Assembly (NCBI RefSeq): GCF_900110165.1
Contig: NZ_FOCQ01000003.1
Location: 124,001-188,000, forward strand
Direction: 5' to 3'
DNA length: 64,000 bases
From: Lihuaxuella thermophila
GTDB lineage: Bacteria > Bacillota > Bacilli > Thermoactinomycetales > Thermoactinomycetaceae
Positions 1 to 9,725 of the stretch are shown here, piece after piece. How positions within the stretch are numbered: position 1 is the stretch's first letter; each line of letters starts with the position of its first letter. Both the position numbers and the translations under genes were made by a program. The notes beneath the pieces were generated by a model. The model had not been told where the DNA came from. It saw only the letters and a list, made by a program, of their open reading frames with translations, and did not search any database.

Positions 1-99
1 GGGCATCAAAAAGAAGCATTTTTTCCCTCCAGCATAAAGTTGCTCCATTTCCCTGCCAAGCCGGATTCACTCCAAGCGATCGTACAGGAGTGGGCAAAT

Positions 100-128
100 A
101 GAAAACGGAATGGATGGAACCGTTTTCT
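100..128. terminator. weak hairpin, possible terminator
   Basis: A 9-bp perfect inverted repeat (100-108 with 120-128) with an 11-base loop. The T-rich part lies inside the stem, so terminator function is uncertain. The rest of bases 1-350 holds no ORF with a convincing ribosome binding site. Confidence 0.3.
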
Positions 129-313
129 CTGTGTTTCCGGTTGTTTTTGCTGATTCTGGATGAATCGTCGATGTTATTTCCTGACCTTCCATCTGATTCA
201 CATTCTATCACCTTCTGAACGATCAACCAGCATGAAAATCAGGCAGCCAAATGACCAACTCCAAACGTTCGCAAATGTTTCAGTAAAAATGGTACTGCCA
301 GAGCTCATCCAGC

Positions 314-338
314 AAAAAAAGGATGGTTTCAACCATCC
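314..338 (-). terminator. rho-independent terminator of the DUF3951-like gene
   Basis: On the minus strand a 7-bp stem (338-332 with 327-321, loop 4) is followed at once by seven T (320-314). It lies 13 bases past the stop codon of the small gene ending at 351, so it closes that two-gene unit. Confidence 0.8.
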
Positions 339-350
339 TCTTCAGGCTAA

Positions 351-572
351 CTATTGCGTACTCTCTTCATTTTCCTCATGATCATTATGAAACTCTTTCG
401 ATTTTTGACCTGTGATATAATCGAAAGGCGTATAACTCACGCTTACTGCCTTTCTTTGAATGAATCGTTTGTAAATGATGATCCCAAAGGCAAAGAGGAG
501 AAACATTGTAAACGCAACCATGAGGATCGTCGTATACATAGCCATCCACATTTCAAAATGCCCGCTATTCAT
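351..572 (-). CDS. small single-pass membrane protein, DUF3951-like
   Basis: A 73-residue protein. It has one hydrophobic segment (about residues 11-32), a basic stretch (YKRFIQRK), then the motif YTPFDYITGQ, and an acidic tail. I associate the YTPFDxITGQ motif with the small DUF3951 family of Bacillales; its function is unknown. The frame stays open upstream to 734, but that part is only an alternative reading of the neighbouring Gly/Ser/Cys gene, so I place the start at the ATG at 572. The SD there (a run of G) is poorly spaced, so the exact start is uncertain. It follows the 622-826 gene by 49 bases and is probably co-transcribed. Confidence 0.6.
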   Translation of the reverse strand: MNSGHFEMWMAMYTTILMVAFTMFLLFAFGIIIYKRFIQRKAVSVSYTPFDYITGQKSKEFHNDHEENEESTQ

Positions 573-621
573 GGCTCGCCCATGATCCCCCCCACATTTG
601 TCATTCAGAACATGTTGACTT

Positions 622-826
622 TCAGCTGCTTCCCCCGCTGCATCCTCCTCCGCCGCTGCAACCGCTGCTGCAACTGCTGCAGTTTCCAGAGCAACTGCTT
701 CCACCTCCATCGCTTTCACTTCGGCGTTTACCACGCCTTCTCCCTCGTGGATGATCCTTCATGGACAAACCGCCAAAGGCTGCCACCACAACCAAAATAA
801 CAAAAAAGATCAATAACTCCATCCAT
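622..826 (-). CDS. small membrane-anchored protein with Gly/Ser/Cys tail
   Basis: A 67-residue protein. It has an N-terminal hydrophobic helix (residues 2-20), a very basic linker (HPRGRRRGKRR), and a C-terminal 30-residue tail made almost only of Gly, Ser and Cys, with six Cys. I do not recognise a named family. Gly/Cys-rich tails like this occur on other small Bacillales membrane proteins and may bind metal or form disulfides outside the cell. ATG 826 has GTGGGG six bases upstream; GTG at 834 is an alternative. It forms a unit with the DUF3951-like gene downstream. Confidence 0.55.
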
Positions 827-864
827 GTCCCCACTTTCTATTTTCCTGAGGGTTCTACTTTAAA

Positions 865-878
865 ATTATCATGATAAT
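865..878. promoter_or_regulatory. 14-bp perfect palindrome upstream of the small membrane-protein pair
   Basis: ATTATCATGATAAT is a perfect palindrome 39 bases upstream of the 622-826 gene, in AT-rich DNA where its promoter should lie. It resembles Fur-family half-sites but in inverted order. A metal-responsive operator is only a guess. Confidence 0.35.
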
Positions 879-1021
879 ATTTCTATTTCGACTATTTTTT
901 TCATTATTCGGAATGTAGGATTAATCACGTTAATCTTTATATAATGACAAATCCCCACTGGTGAACGGGATTGGCCGAAAAGAAATACGCTGAGTCCCGG
1001 AAAATGTTCAGAAACAAGGAA

Positions 1022-1050
1022 AAGCACTCCGCTGGATAAACGGAGTGCTT
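1022..1050. terminator. 10-bp perfect hairpin
   Basis: AAGCACTCCG (1022-1031) pairs perfectly with 1041-1050 around a 9-base loop. There is no real T-run on either side, so this is a hairpin of uncertain role in the 480-base gap between 834 and 1319. The rest of the gap holds only the short remnant described at 1165-1269. Confidence 0.4.
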
Positions 1051-1164
1051 CGTTTCATTCTTCGGCCCCGCGGGTTCTGCCGGTCACCTCGAAGACCGTT
1101 GTGCATGATGCGGGATCCGCTCTATGTCTCATGTGCTTGATCTTCTTCCCGGGTGTGATACCAT

Positions 1165-1269
1165 CTATAAAAACTCAAGCATTTCATCTGGATCACCGAA
1201 TCTTAGATCAGGGAGCAATCCGGTAACCCCGGATGTTTCAGCGTGTAAATTCAGATGTTCGGCAATCCG
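1165..1269 (-). pseudogene. possible C-terminal coding remnant, unidentified
   Basis: On the minus strand this stretch is open for 34 codons between a TAA (1272-1270) and a TAG (1167-1165), with no start codon or SD. The product ends FGDPDEMLEFL, which resembles the DP-x-(4)-LEF ending of VOC-fold proteins. Codon use looks gene-like. It could also be chance; no parent gene is identified. Confidence 0.2.
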
Positions 1270-1288
1270 TTACATTTAGCAGGCATTC

Positions 1289-1316
1289 GCATCCAGCCTT
1301 TTTGTAAGCTGGATGC
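1289..1316 (-). terminator. hairpin directly after the transglutaminase gene
   Basis: A perfect 9-bp stem (GCATCCAGC, 1289-1297, with 1308-1316) and a 10-base loop, two bases past the stop codon of the transglutaminase gene. No T-run follows, so it may act as an mRNA 3'-end stabiliser rather than an intrinsic terminator. Confidence 0.4.
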
Positions 1317-1318
1317 CC

Positions 1319-3013
1319 CTAGTACAGAACCCCGTTCCGCTTGTGGGTCCGGGCAAATGTTTGGGGGGAAGGATTGAAATAGGAAGGATCATATTTTTTG
1401 ACGAACCGGCCTTCAGTAGTGATGTATCCAGATCCCCACGTGGGATCCATGATCAGCCAATCGCCGCCGATTCGAGCCTCCACCCAGGCATGCCGCTGCC
1501 CGCCGGCTTCCCCTTCAACAAAACGGGCCGGAATCTCCATGGAGCGGAGCAACGCGATGGAGAGAAAGGCAAAATCCTGGCAGACACCCTTTTTTGTCCG
1601 CATGGCTTTTAAGGCGCTGTCATCCCAGGCAAACGTATTTCTCCTGAATTTTTCCATATCGTACTCCATGTTCTGCGCCACATACCGGTAAACCGCTTTG
1701 GCCTTCTCCTTGTCCGTCGTTTTCCCGGCGGTTATTTTACGGGCTAATTCCCGGATGGCCGGATGGTTCGACTCCACCCCGCGGGATGGCAGCAAGTCGC
1801 GCAGGTCGGCTCGGCTCCTGCTCTCAACCTGCAAATTGGCCACTGTGTAAAAGCGGAAAAAATCGCGCTTTTCCTTGGTCACTTCCGGTACATAAACCGT
1901 TACCCAGTACTTTCCCGGCCCGAAACGCATCCAGATCCTGCTGTCAAAACGGTACCCTTTGACCGGAATAAAATAAGTGGCTTTCACCTTCCCCTTCGTC
2001 GTTTGAACGATGAGATGGTCGGTTTGCCGGGCATATTCACCATCAGGATCGATCCGTCCGGAAACCCTGATACTCGTGCCGACTTCATGCCCTCCGGCAA
2101 GAGGGGAGGTCAGCCGAATCCCCCGTTTCTGATAAAGATCGGTGTATTGAACGGGCATCCGCTCTTGTTCGGAAGTGTTGTTCACATAAAACGTGGCCCC
2201 GTCGATATAATAGCCTTCCCGCTGCTCATCAGGGACCATCACCTGAAACTCATGAATGCCTTTTCCGAACAGGAGAGGGAGTGATTCTTCAAACCGAAGG
2301 TTCTTAACAGGGATAACTCTTTTCCAGACCTTTTCTCCTTTACGTTCCTGAATCAGGAGCTTTTGCGGACCGGATTTTTGGTTCCATCGGCCGGCGAGCC
2401 GGATCGATTCCCGATTCACGGTATAACCGGTCAAGGGGGAGGAGACGGAGAGACCTGCTCTCATCGCGGCCACACTGTACGCGATATCCCGCACAACCGA
2501 CCCGCTCTGGTTGAACACCTTAAAAGCGGCAAACGGATAATAATACTTGTCTTTGGACTTGCCCGGCAAGCGAATCATCACCTTGTAGGCCCCTTGGCCG
2601 GAAAACAGACGGATTTGTTCACTGAACCGCCCCTGCCGGAGCGGAACATAGTAATGAAAAGAAGCAGGGAGAGCCGGTTCACCCTTCCCGAGAAAATCAA
2701 CTTGAATCCACACAAACGGAGAGCTCAGTTGACGGTATTCCCGCACTGTCCCGGAAACCTGCACCGTCCCCTTCACGGCTAATTCGGTGAACCGGGGGGT
2801 GGTAAGGGAACCGCCCACTTTTTGCGCGTATGGCTCCAGCTGAATCTGTTCGGAAAAAAACCGCCCGACGTTCCCGTTTAGCTTCTGGCCCCATGACGTT
2901 CCCTCCGGAGACTGTACGGCCACCGTCCCCGGCTTGAGTGCTTCATCACAGGAGTACAAAACAAAACTGAGCATAAATAATGCTCCACTGACAGTCAACC
3001 ATTTCCTTTTCAT
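1319..3013 (-). CDS. lipoprotein with C-terminal transglutaminase-like domain
   Basis: A 564-residue exported lipoprotein. The N-terminus is a signal peptide with lipobox LYSC (Cys about residue 22). The middle holds repeated beta-rich segments, one of them reading SPLTGYTVNRESIRLAG and another SPLAGGHEVGTSIRVSG, which look like tandem Ig-like modules. A transglutaminase-like cysteine-protease domain forms the C-terminus, with the triad Cys478 (KKGVCQDFA), His508 (RHAWVEA) and Asp523 (MDPTWG). It probably acts on proteins or peptides at the outer membrane face or wall; the substrate is unknown. The frame continues 32 codons upstream, but ATG 3013 starts the signal peptide, with a GAAAGG SD. 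Monocistronic. Confidence 0.8.
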   Translation of the reverse strand: MKRKWLTVSGALFMLSFVLYSCDEALKPGTVAVQSPEGTSWGQKLNGNVGRFFSEQIQLEPYAQKVGGSLTTPRFTELAVKGTVQVSGTVREYRQLSSPFVWIQVDFLGKGEPALPASFHYYVPLRQGRFSEQIRLFSGQGAYKVMIRLPGKSKDKYYYPFAAFKVFNQSGSVVRDIAYSVAAMRAGLSVSSPLTGYTVNRESIRLAGRWNQKSGPQKLLIQERKGEKVWKRVIPVKNLRFEESLPLLFGKGIHEFQVMVPDEQREGYYIDGATFYVNNTSEQERMPVQYTDLYQKRGIRLTSPLAGGHEVGTSIRVSGRIDPDGEYARQTDHLIVQTTKGKVKATYFIPVKGYRFDSRIWMRFGPGKYWVTVYVPEVTKEKRDFFRFYTVANLQVESRSRADLRDLLPSRGVESNHPAIRELARKITAGKTTDKEKAKAVYRYVAQNMEYDMEKFRRNTFAWDDSALKAMRTKKGVCQDFAFLSIALLRSMEIPARFVEGEAGGQRHAWVEARIGGDWLIMDPTWGSGYITTEGRFVKKYDPSYFNPSPQTFARTHKRNGVLY

Positions 3014-3230
3014 TTTTATTCTGCCTTTCAACCAACATCCTTCATTTGATGTATAATTCTTGATGTGGAGAACTTTTTTGATTTTTTTCCAAGTGCTTCT
3101 ATTTTTCATTCCCCGGCACCAGGGTCATTTCCTTTAAATTTCCGCAAAAAAAAGGGGACCGCCTGTGCCAAGCAATCCCGAAAAAGTGGACCAAAGACCA
3201 AAACAAAAGACCAAAACAGAACTAAACCTG

Positions 3231-3260
3231 CTTGCATCATGACTTGCAAGTTATTATAAT
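3231..3260 (+). promoter_or_regulatory. sigma-A promoter of the XRE-TPR gene, with overlapping dyad
   Basis: TTGCAT (3232-3237), a 17-base spacer and TATAAT (3255-3260) form a near-consensus promoter pointing to the XRE gene 166 bases downstream. An inverted repeat CTTGCA/TGCAAG (3231-3236, 3245-3250) overlaps the -35 and spacer. Downstream, two tandem 10-base repeats ATTCGACAA(G/A) lie at 3295-3314. Either could be an operator, possibly for the XRE protein itself. Confidence 0.55.
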
Positions 3261-3426
3261 CATACACCACTTTATCTACTTTATGTTTTTAAAAATTCGA
3301 CAAGATTCGACAAAATTGAAGGCGAAAATCCAGGCAAATCCCCTTTACCCGACTTAAATTTTTTAAATAGTACAAGTTATTTCCTATTATAAACCTTGAA
3401 TTCTAATATATAGAAATCGTCATGAA

Positions 3427-4770
3427 GTGAAGGAGGAGATCAAGATCGGTCTTGACACAAATATCCGCAGGCGGCGGAAGGAACTGAAAATGACGCAGTC
3501 CCGTTTGGCTGAAGGCATTATTTCTGTTCCTTATCTCAGCTTGATCGAAAACGGAAAAGCGACTCCCGGTATGGATATATTGAAATTGCTGGCCGAACGC
3601 TTGCAGACGAGTGTCGAACGCTTAATGGGCATCACGGACCACGGCACGTTGGAGGAAGCCAGAAAACTGATCAACGAGGTACAATCGGCCCTCACTTATG
3701 CCGGATATGAAGAAGCCGAGCGGAAAATGAAACAACTGAAGCTGCTCGCCCGATATATCGCCGATCCCAAGATCCTGATGGAAATTGACCTTCTGGAAAT
3801 CAATCTGTGGGTGATCAATTACAACGAAGAGAAGTTTTACCCCCTGTTGGAAGCCTTTGAAGCGAAGTGGGACAGTTATGTCGATGAACCCTCTTTGGCC
3901 GTCAAATATTTCCGCATCAAAGGCAATATTGAATACCTGAAATCGAGATACGATTATGCATTAAAGTACTATAAACAAGCGTTGAAGCTGCTTCCCAAAA
4001 TCAGTGATGAGATTGAAAAAGGTTACATATACAGCAATATCGGCAAAACCTACTTACTCTTGTCCAATCCCGCTCTCAGCATCGTTTACATGGAAAAAGC
4101 CCTGCACATCATGATGCATAATGATCGCTGGCTGGAAGTATGCAGTTATCTGAACATCATCGGATCGGGATACACCCGGACGCGGGAGTATGATGAAGCG
4201 ATCGGCTATTTTGAACGGGTCATTCGCATCTGCAAACAGTTTCACTTCTCCAACAGCTTTATGTGCCAGGCTTATCATGAGATGGCGATCTGCTATCTGA
4301 AGCTGGGCGATTTCGACCGATCCATTCACTATCTGCATCTCTCTCTTCAGGTTCACGATGAAAAGCTGCCCGATTGGGAAGCGGGAATTTTCCACAAAAT
4401 CATGGGCTTGGTCTATATCAGGAAAGGAGACTTCAGCAAGGCCGAGTCACATATCACACAAGCGATCAACTTATGCCGCGAACATCCCCGGCAAACGGCC
4501 GAATGCTCCGTCTACCTGGGGCAGATCCGTTACGCCCAGGGCGATCACGCCTCTTTTCAGCGCTTATATATGGAGGCGATCTCCATTTTTGAATCGCTCA
4601 ACCTCCCGGAGAAAGTGGCCAGTACCGCGCATGTACTGGGCGAATTTCTCCTCTCCCAGGGTCAAGAGCGCGAAGCCTTTCCTTATCTCGCCAAAGCAGC
4701 CCGGAATTATAAACAGATGATTTACACCACCGAATTTGACGCCACACTGCCGACCCGAAGCAATCTGTAA
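3427..4770 (+). CDS. XRE-family HTH regulator with TPR repeats
   Basis: A 447-residue cytoplasmic regulator. Residues 12-66 form an HTH_3 domain (TQSRLAEGIISVPYLSLIENG). The rest is a chain of TPR helices (for example GYIYSNIGKTYLLLSNPALSIVYMEKAL split over two helices) to the C-terminus. This layout matches the RRNPP/PlcR-like class, in which the TPR part binds a signal peptide; no candidate peptide gene is adjacent. The start is unclear. GTG 3427 has no SD ahead of it, while a perfect AAGGAGG (3430-3436) lies inside the ORF, eight bases before an in-frame ATC at 3445. It ends in a strong terminator. Confidence 0.75.
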   Translation: MKEEIKIGLDTNIRRRRKELKMTQSRLAEGIISVPYLSLIENGKATPGMDILKLLAERLQTSVERLMGITDHGTLEEARKLINEVQSALTYAGYEEAERKMKQLKLLARYIADPKILMEIDLLEINLWVINYNEEKFYPLLEAFEAKWDSYVDEPSLAVKYFRIKGNIEYLKSRYDYALKYYKQALKLLPKISDEIEKGYIYSNIGKTYLLLSNPALSIVYMEKALHIMMHNDRWLEVCSYLNIIGSGYTRTREYDEAIGYFERVIRICKQFHFSNSFMCQAYHEMAICYLKLGDFDRSIHYLHLSLQVHDEKLPDWEAGIFHKIMGLVYIRKGDFSKAESHITQAINLCREHPRQTAECSVYLGQIRYAQGDHASFQRLYMEAISIFESLNLPEKVASTAHVLGEFLLSQGQEREAFPYLAKAARNYKQMIYTTEFDATLPTRSNL

Positions 4771-4775
4771 TGTTC

Positions 4776-4810
4776 AAAAACAACCCGCGAAGCCTGCCGG
4801 GTTGTTTTTT
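4776..4810. terminator. bidirectional terminator
   Basis: AAAAACAACCCG (4776-4787) pairs with 4798-4809 (12 bp). There are A-runs and T-runs on both sides, between the convergent XRE and 4821-5456 genes. Confidence 0.85.
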
Positions 4811-4820
4811 CTCTTCGGCA

Positions 4821-5456
4821 TCATGAAGAAATTTTTTTGATCCATTCGGGGGTGTCTCTGATCTCAACCAGCTTCTCACCGCGGAGATAACGATGACCTG
4901 CCTGATCTTCCAGATATAGCAGCACATAGGTCAGATGTTTGAAGCGAGTGGATTTTAGTTGAATCTGAATGGTTTTTTTAACTTTATAATCTTTAGGGAA
5001 CTTCGTCGGCGGCGCTTTTGTCATCACTTCAACCAATTGGCTGATCAGCTTCGGGTCGCGGATCGTGGCCGGTTTTTTCTCACTCAGTGTCTCTTTCACC
5101 GCCATTTCACTGGGTGAAAACCGGTTCAGGTCGATGGTGCCGACGCTTTTTTCAATATAGACGGTACAAGCCGGACCATGCCCGTGGCAAATGGTTAACC
5201 ACTGTTCTTGCGGATACCCTTGAATGCTTTGGATCACAAGACCGCTGTCCCCCACTGCTTCCCCGGCTTTTGAACGGTCCAATTCCAGATCAGGATGGAC
5301 GGTATACTGGCGCCCTTCATAAAAGATGGTCCTCCCGTCAAAGGTGATTTCAGGCAAAAAAAAGCGTTTGACAACAAACAGGCTCAAGATCAATAACAAA
5401 CTGATCAAACACACGCCCAGGATGGTGATTCCTACATGTTTTGTTCTTTGTTTCAC
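4821..5456 (-). CDS. membrane-anchored extracytoplasmic protein, unknown
   Basis: A 211-residue protein. One N-terminal transmembrane helix (about residues 9-30) is followed by a soluble region predicted to lie outside the cell, with two Cys (HGHGPACTV, and the preceding ICHG). No family recognised. The GTG start at 5456 has GGAGG seven bases upstream. It is convergent with the XRE regulator and divergent from the secreted-protein gene at 5599. Confidence 0.6.
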   Translation of the reverse strand: MKQRTKHVGITILGVCLISLLLILSLFVVKRFFLPEITFDGRTIFYEGRQYTVHPDLELDRSKAGEAVGDSGLVIQSIQGYPQEQWLTICHGHGPACTVYIEKSVGTIDLNRFSPSEMAVKETLSEKKPATIRDPKLISQLVEVMTKAPPTKFPKDYKVKKTIQIQLKSTRFKHLTYVLLYLEDQAGHRYLRGEKLVEIRDTPEWIKKISS

Positions 5457-5598
5457 GGACGGTCCTCCCTTCGCCCATTCCTGCTTCTCCTATCATACTA
5501 CAAAGCAGAAAACAAATAGAAAAAATTATAATTGACTAAATATTTATATCATTGTAAAATCCAATTGTAGGTAATCTTTCATTTTCCGGAGGGTGACC

Positions 5599-6681
5599 AT
5601 GAAAAACTTAGGAAAGTTTTTAGCTCTGCTGTCATTACTCCTGCCTCTGAGCGCAGCCATCTATGAACCGGTCTACGCAGCGAACAAGACAGCACTTACG
5701 GGAACAGTCCACACGACGATTGAATTTGACAAAGAAAATGCCGCGCCCGCCAAAAAATGGTTTGATGATGTGGTCGCGATGGCAAAAGAAGACCTGGAAG
5801 CCAAACTGGAGAAAGCACCCAAAGAAGAACAAAAGAAAATTAAGAAACAATTGAACGAACTGAAAAAGATTCATTCAAAAAAACTGTTCAAGGATCACCC
5901 TGACGGCTCGGCTGATTTGAAAGTCCCCCTTCCCCAAGTGGAGATTCAGGTGGGAGATCAGAAAACCAGAGCGAACCATAAAGGGAAATACACGCTTCCC
6001 CATGTGCCGCTGGGCAAACATAAAGTGATTATTTCCGAAAACGGGAAAAAGCTTCGCGAATTTGAGGTTGTGGTAGAGAGAGGCCATCCCAGAATGGATA
6101 TCGATCTCCAGATCTATGATAAACAATGGTTTGTCAACAGCAACCGGATGAGCGCCGCCATGAAGTCCCATTCCCATGCTTCCCATGATCACGTAACCAC
6201 CCAGGATGTGGCGACTTATCCCCAGCTGCCCTATAACACATTTGTCGGGACGGGCAAGGGGGAAGATGGAGCGGACGTATTAAATGATGGCACCATGAGA
6301 ATTGTTTCCGATCCCAGCAAAGGGGAACCGAAAAATATCGTGAGTTGTAATAAAGCAAGCGCATATGAATCACCCGACGGAAAGAAACCCTTTGATCCCA
6401 ACGCCACAGAAAACTGGCTGTCCAATACCTGGATGTTTCCGGCCAACGACTCGGATTGTACCCGATCCATCGGACTCGGGTTCATCTATGACGCCTCTCT
6501 CGGCTTGATTGATTCATACAAAATGAGCCATTACTGCGTGCTGGAGTCTATTAATAGTGCGATGGACGCGTTAGACAGCTATCAAAATATCTATTGCGAC
6601 GGAATGCAAAAAAGCGATGGTCACTGGAACTGTTCCTGGTTTAACGGTATCGGGCATACCGAGGAATTGCACACCCATTGA
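5599..6681 (+). CDS. secreted protein with carboxypeptidase-regulatory-like domain, unknown
   Basis: A 360-residue protein. It has a classical signal peptide (cleavage near AYEPVYA-ANK), a Lys/Glu-rich helical segment (about residues 45-95), and a beta-sandwich of the carboxypeptidase-regulatory/SdrD-B type (GKYTLPHVPLGKHKVIISE, about 130-160). It ends in an unfamiliar domain with five Cys and a His-rich linker (SHSHASHDH). The protein ends HTEELHTH, which could bind metal. The ATG at 5599 has GGAGGG five bases upstream; GTG 5593 overlaps that SD. It is followed after 81 bases by a lipoprotein gene, probably one unit. The function cannot be deduced. Confidence 0.65.
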   Translation: MKNLGKFLALLSLLLPLSAAIYEPVYAANKTALTGTVHTTIEFDKENAAPAKKWFDDVVAMAKEDLEAKLEKAPKEEQKKIKKQLNELKKIHSKKLFKDHPDGSADLKVPLPQVEIQVGDQKTRANHKGKYTLPHVPLGKHKVIISENGKKLREFEVVVERGHPRMDIDLQIYDKQWFVNSNRMSAAMKSHSHASHDHVTTQDVATYPQLPYNTFVGTGKGEDGADVLNDGTMRIVSDPSKGEPKNIVSCNKASAYESPDGKKPFDPNATENWLSNTWMFPANDSDCTRSIGLGFIYDASLGLIDSYKMSHYCVLESINSAMDALDSYQNIYCDGMQKSDGHWNCSWFNGIGHTEELHTH

Positions 6682-6762
6682 TCCCGGGCGGGAGATGGTC
6701 TCACACACAGATGAGACGCTATTGGCAGAACCGGACGCCACGCTGAAAAGGAGAATCCGATC

Positions 6763-7491
6763 TTGCTGAACCGTTCTCTCCCATTTCTCTTGTTCCTCGT
6801 TTTGGTGATGACAGGTTGTTCAACCGCACATCAAGCCGAATCACGATCGTATGAAAAAATAGAAGTGAAAGTGAAAACCGAGCCTAAAGAAATCAAGCTC
6901 CAGGAGCAGACAAACATTCTGTTCACGGTAACCGGTGACGGAAAACCCGTCGAACAGGCGGATGTTAAAGTCAACATCCGGCAGGAAGGCCAGACCAAGA
7001 GCGAAGAGTTGAAGGCCCGTCCCGCACAAAAAGGGGTATACAGCATCCAGAAGGTTTTTGCCGAACCTGCATTCTACCATTTCACCATCTACGTGAAGAC
7101 GGGCCTAAATATGCAAGTGGTGACGCAGGAAATCGATCTTCGCTCTTCCCACGCGGCAACATCCGCACCCAAAACGGAAGAGCACGGTCAGGAACATCAA
7201 ACGGGCCATGTCATGATCCATCTGATGAAAGATGAGCATATCAAAGCAAATCAAAACACCACCCTGATCGCACATGTGATGGACAAGCAAGGCCCGCTCA
7301 CCGGTGCACAAGTCCAATTTGAATACTATCAAAAGAAGGAAGATAAACATATTTATGCAGAGGCCCGGGAACGGGTCAATGGTGAGTATGTGGCGGAAGT
7401 GAAATTGAAGCAAGGGAATTACACCTTGATCTGCCATGTAGAGAAGGGCAACATTCACGAGCACACGGAAACCGCATTGACCGTTAAATAA
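6763..7491 (+). CDS. lipoprotein with two YtkA/FixH-like domains
   Basis: A 242-residue lipoprotein with lipobox VMTGC (Cys 19). Two copies of an Ig-like YtkA/FixH-type domain follow (about 32-125 and 145-240). Both have the pattern PVEQADVKV / PLTGAQVQF followed by GVYS / GEYVAEVKL. A His-rich linker (HGQEHQTGHVMIH) joins them. YtkA-like domains are found in metal-handling and respiratory-assembly lipoproteins; the ligand here is unknown. It starts at TTG 6763, with AAGGAG nine bases upstream. Paired with the secreted protein before it. Confidence 0.7.
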   Translation: MLNRSLPFLLFLVLVMTGCSTAHQAESRSYEKIEVKVKTEPKEIKLQEQTNILFTVTGDGKPVEQADVKVNIRQEGQTKSEELKARPAQKGVYSIQKVFAEPAFYHFTIYVKTGLNMQVVTQEIDLRSSHAATSAPKTEEHGQEHQTGHVMIHLMKDEHIKANQNTTLIAHVMDKQGPLTGAQVQFEYYQKKEDKHIYAEARERVNGEYVAEVKLKQGNYTLICHVEKGNIHEHTETALTVK

Positions 7492-7528
7492 CTCTGGGAC
7501 ATCTCCCTATATCCGCCCATGTCTTTAT

Positions 7529-7565
7529 AAAAGACCTGCCTTTTACCATCAGGCAGGTCTTTTTG
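7529..7565. terminator. bidirectional terminator
   Basis: AAAAGACCTGCC (7529-7540) pairs with 7552-7564 and is followed by T5. It sits between the convergent YtkA-like lipoprotein gene and ligA. Confidence 0.9.
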
Positions 7566-7572
7566 TTCAGGG

Positions 7573-9630
<2,058 letters not shown>

Positions 9631-9725
9631 TTATAAAAAGGGAATGATTTTCCATTAATCCCCTGCGTGAAGGGAAAGGGAGCTCCGGATCGGAAACATC
9701 CCCATCCGGTTCGTCCGTCAGTCCG

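Noticed and set aside
115-128. Bases matching a CcpA cre site at 12 of 14 positions
   Set aside because: They form one arm of a hairpin and no promoter or gene follows in proper position.
160-800. Plus-strand frames of 73 and 148 codons
   Set aside because: No SD. The second is a complement reading of the two small minus-strand membrane-protein genes.
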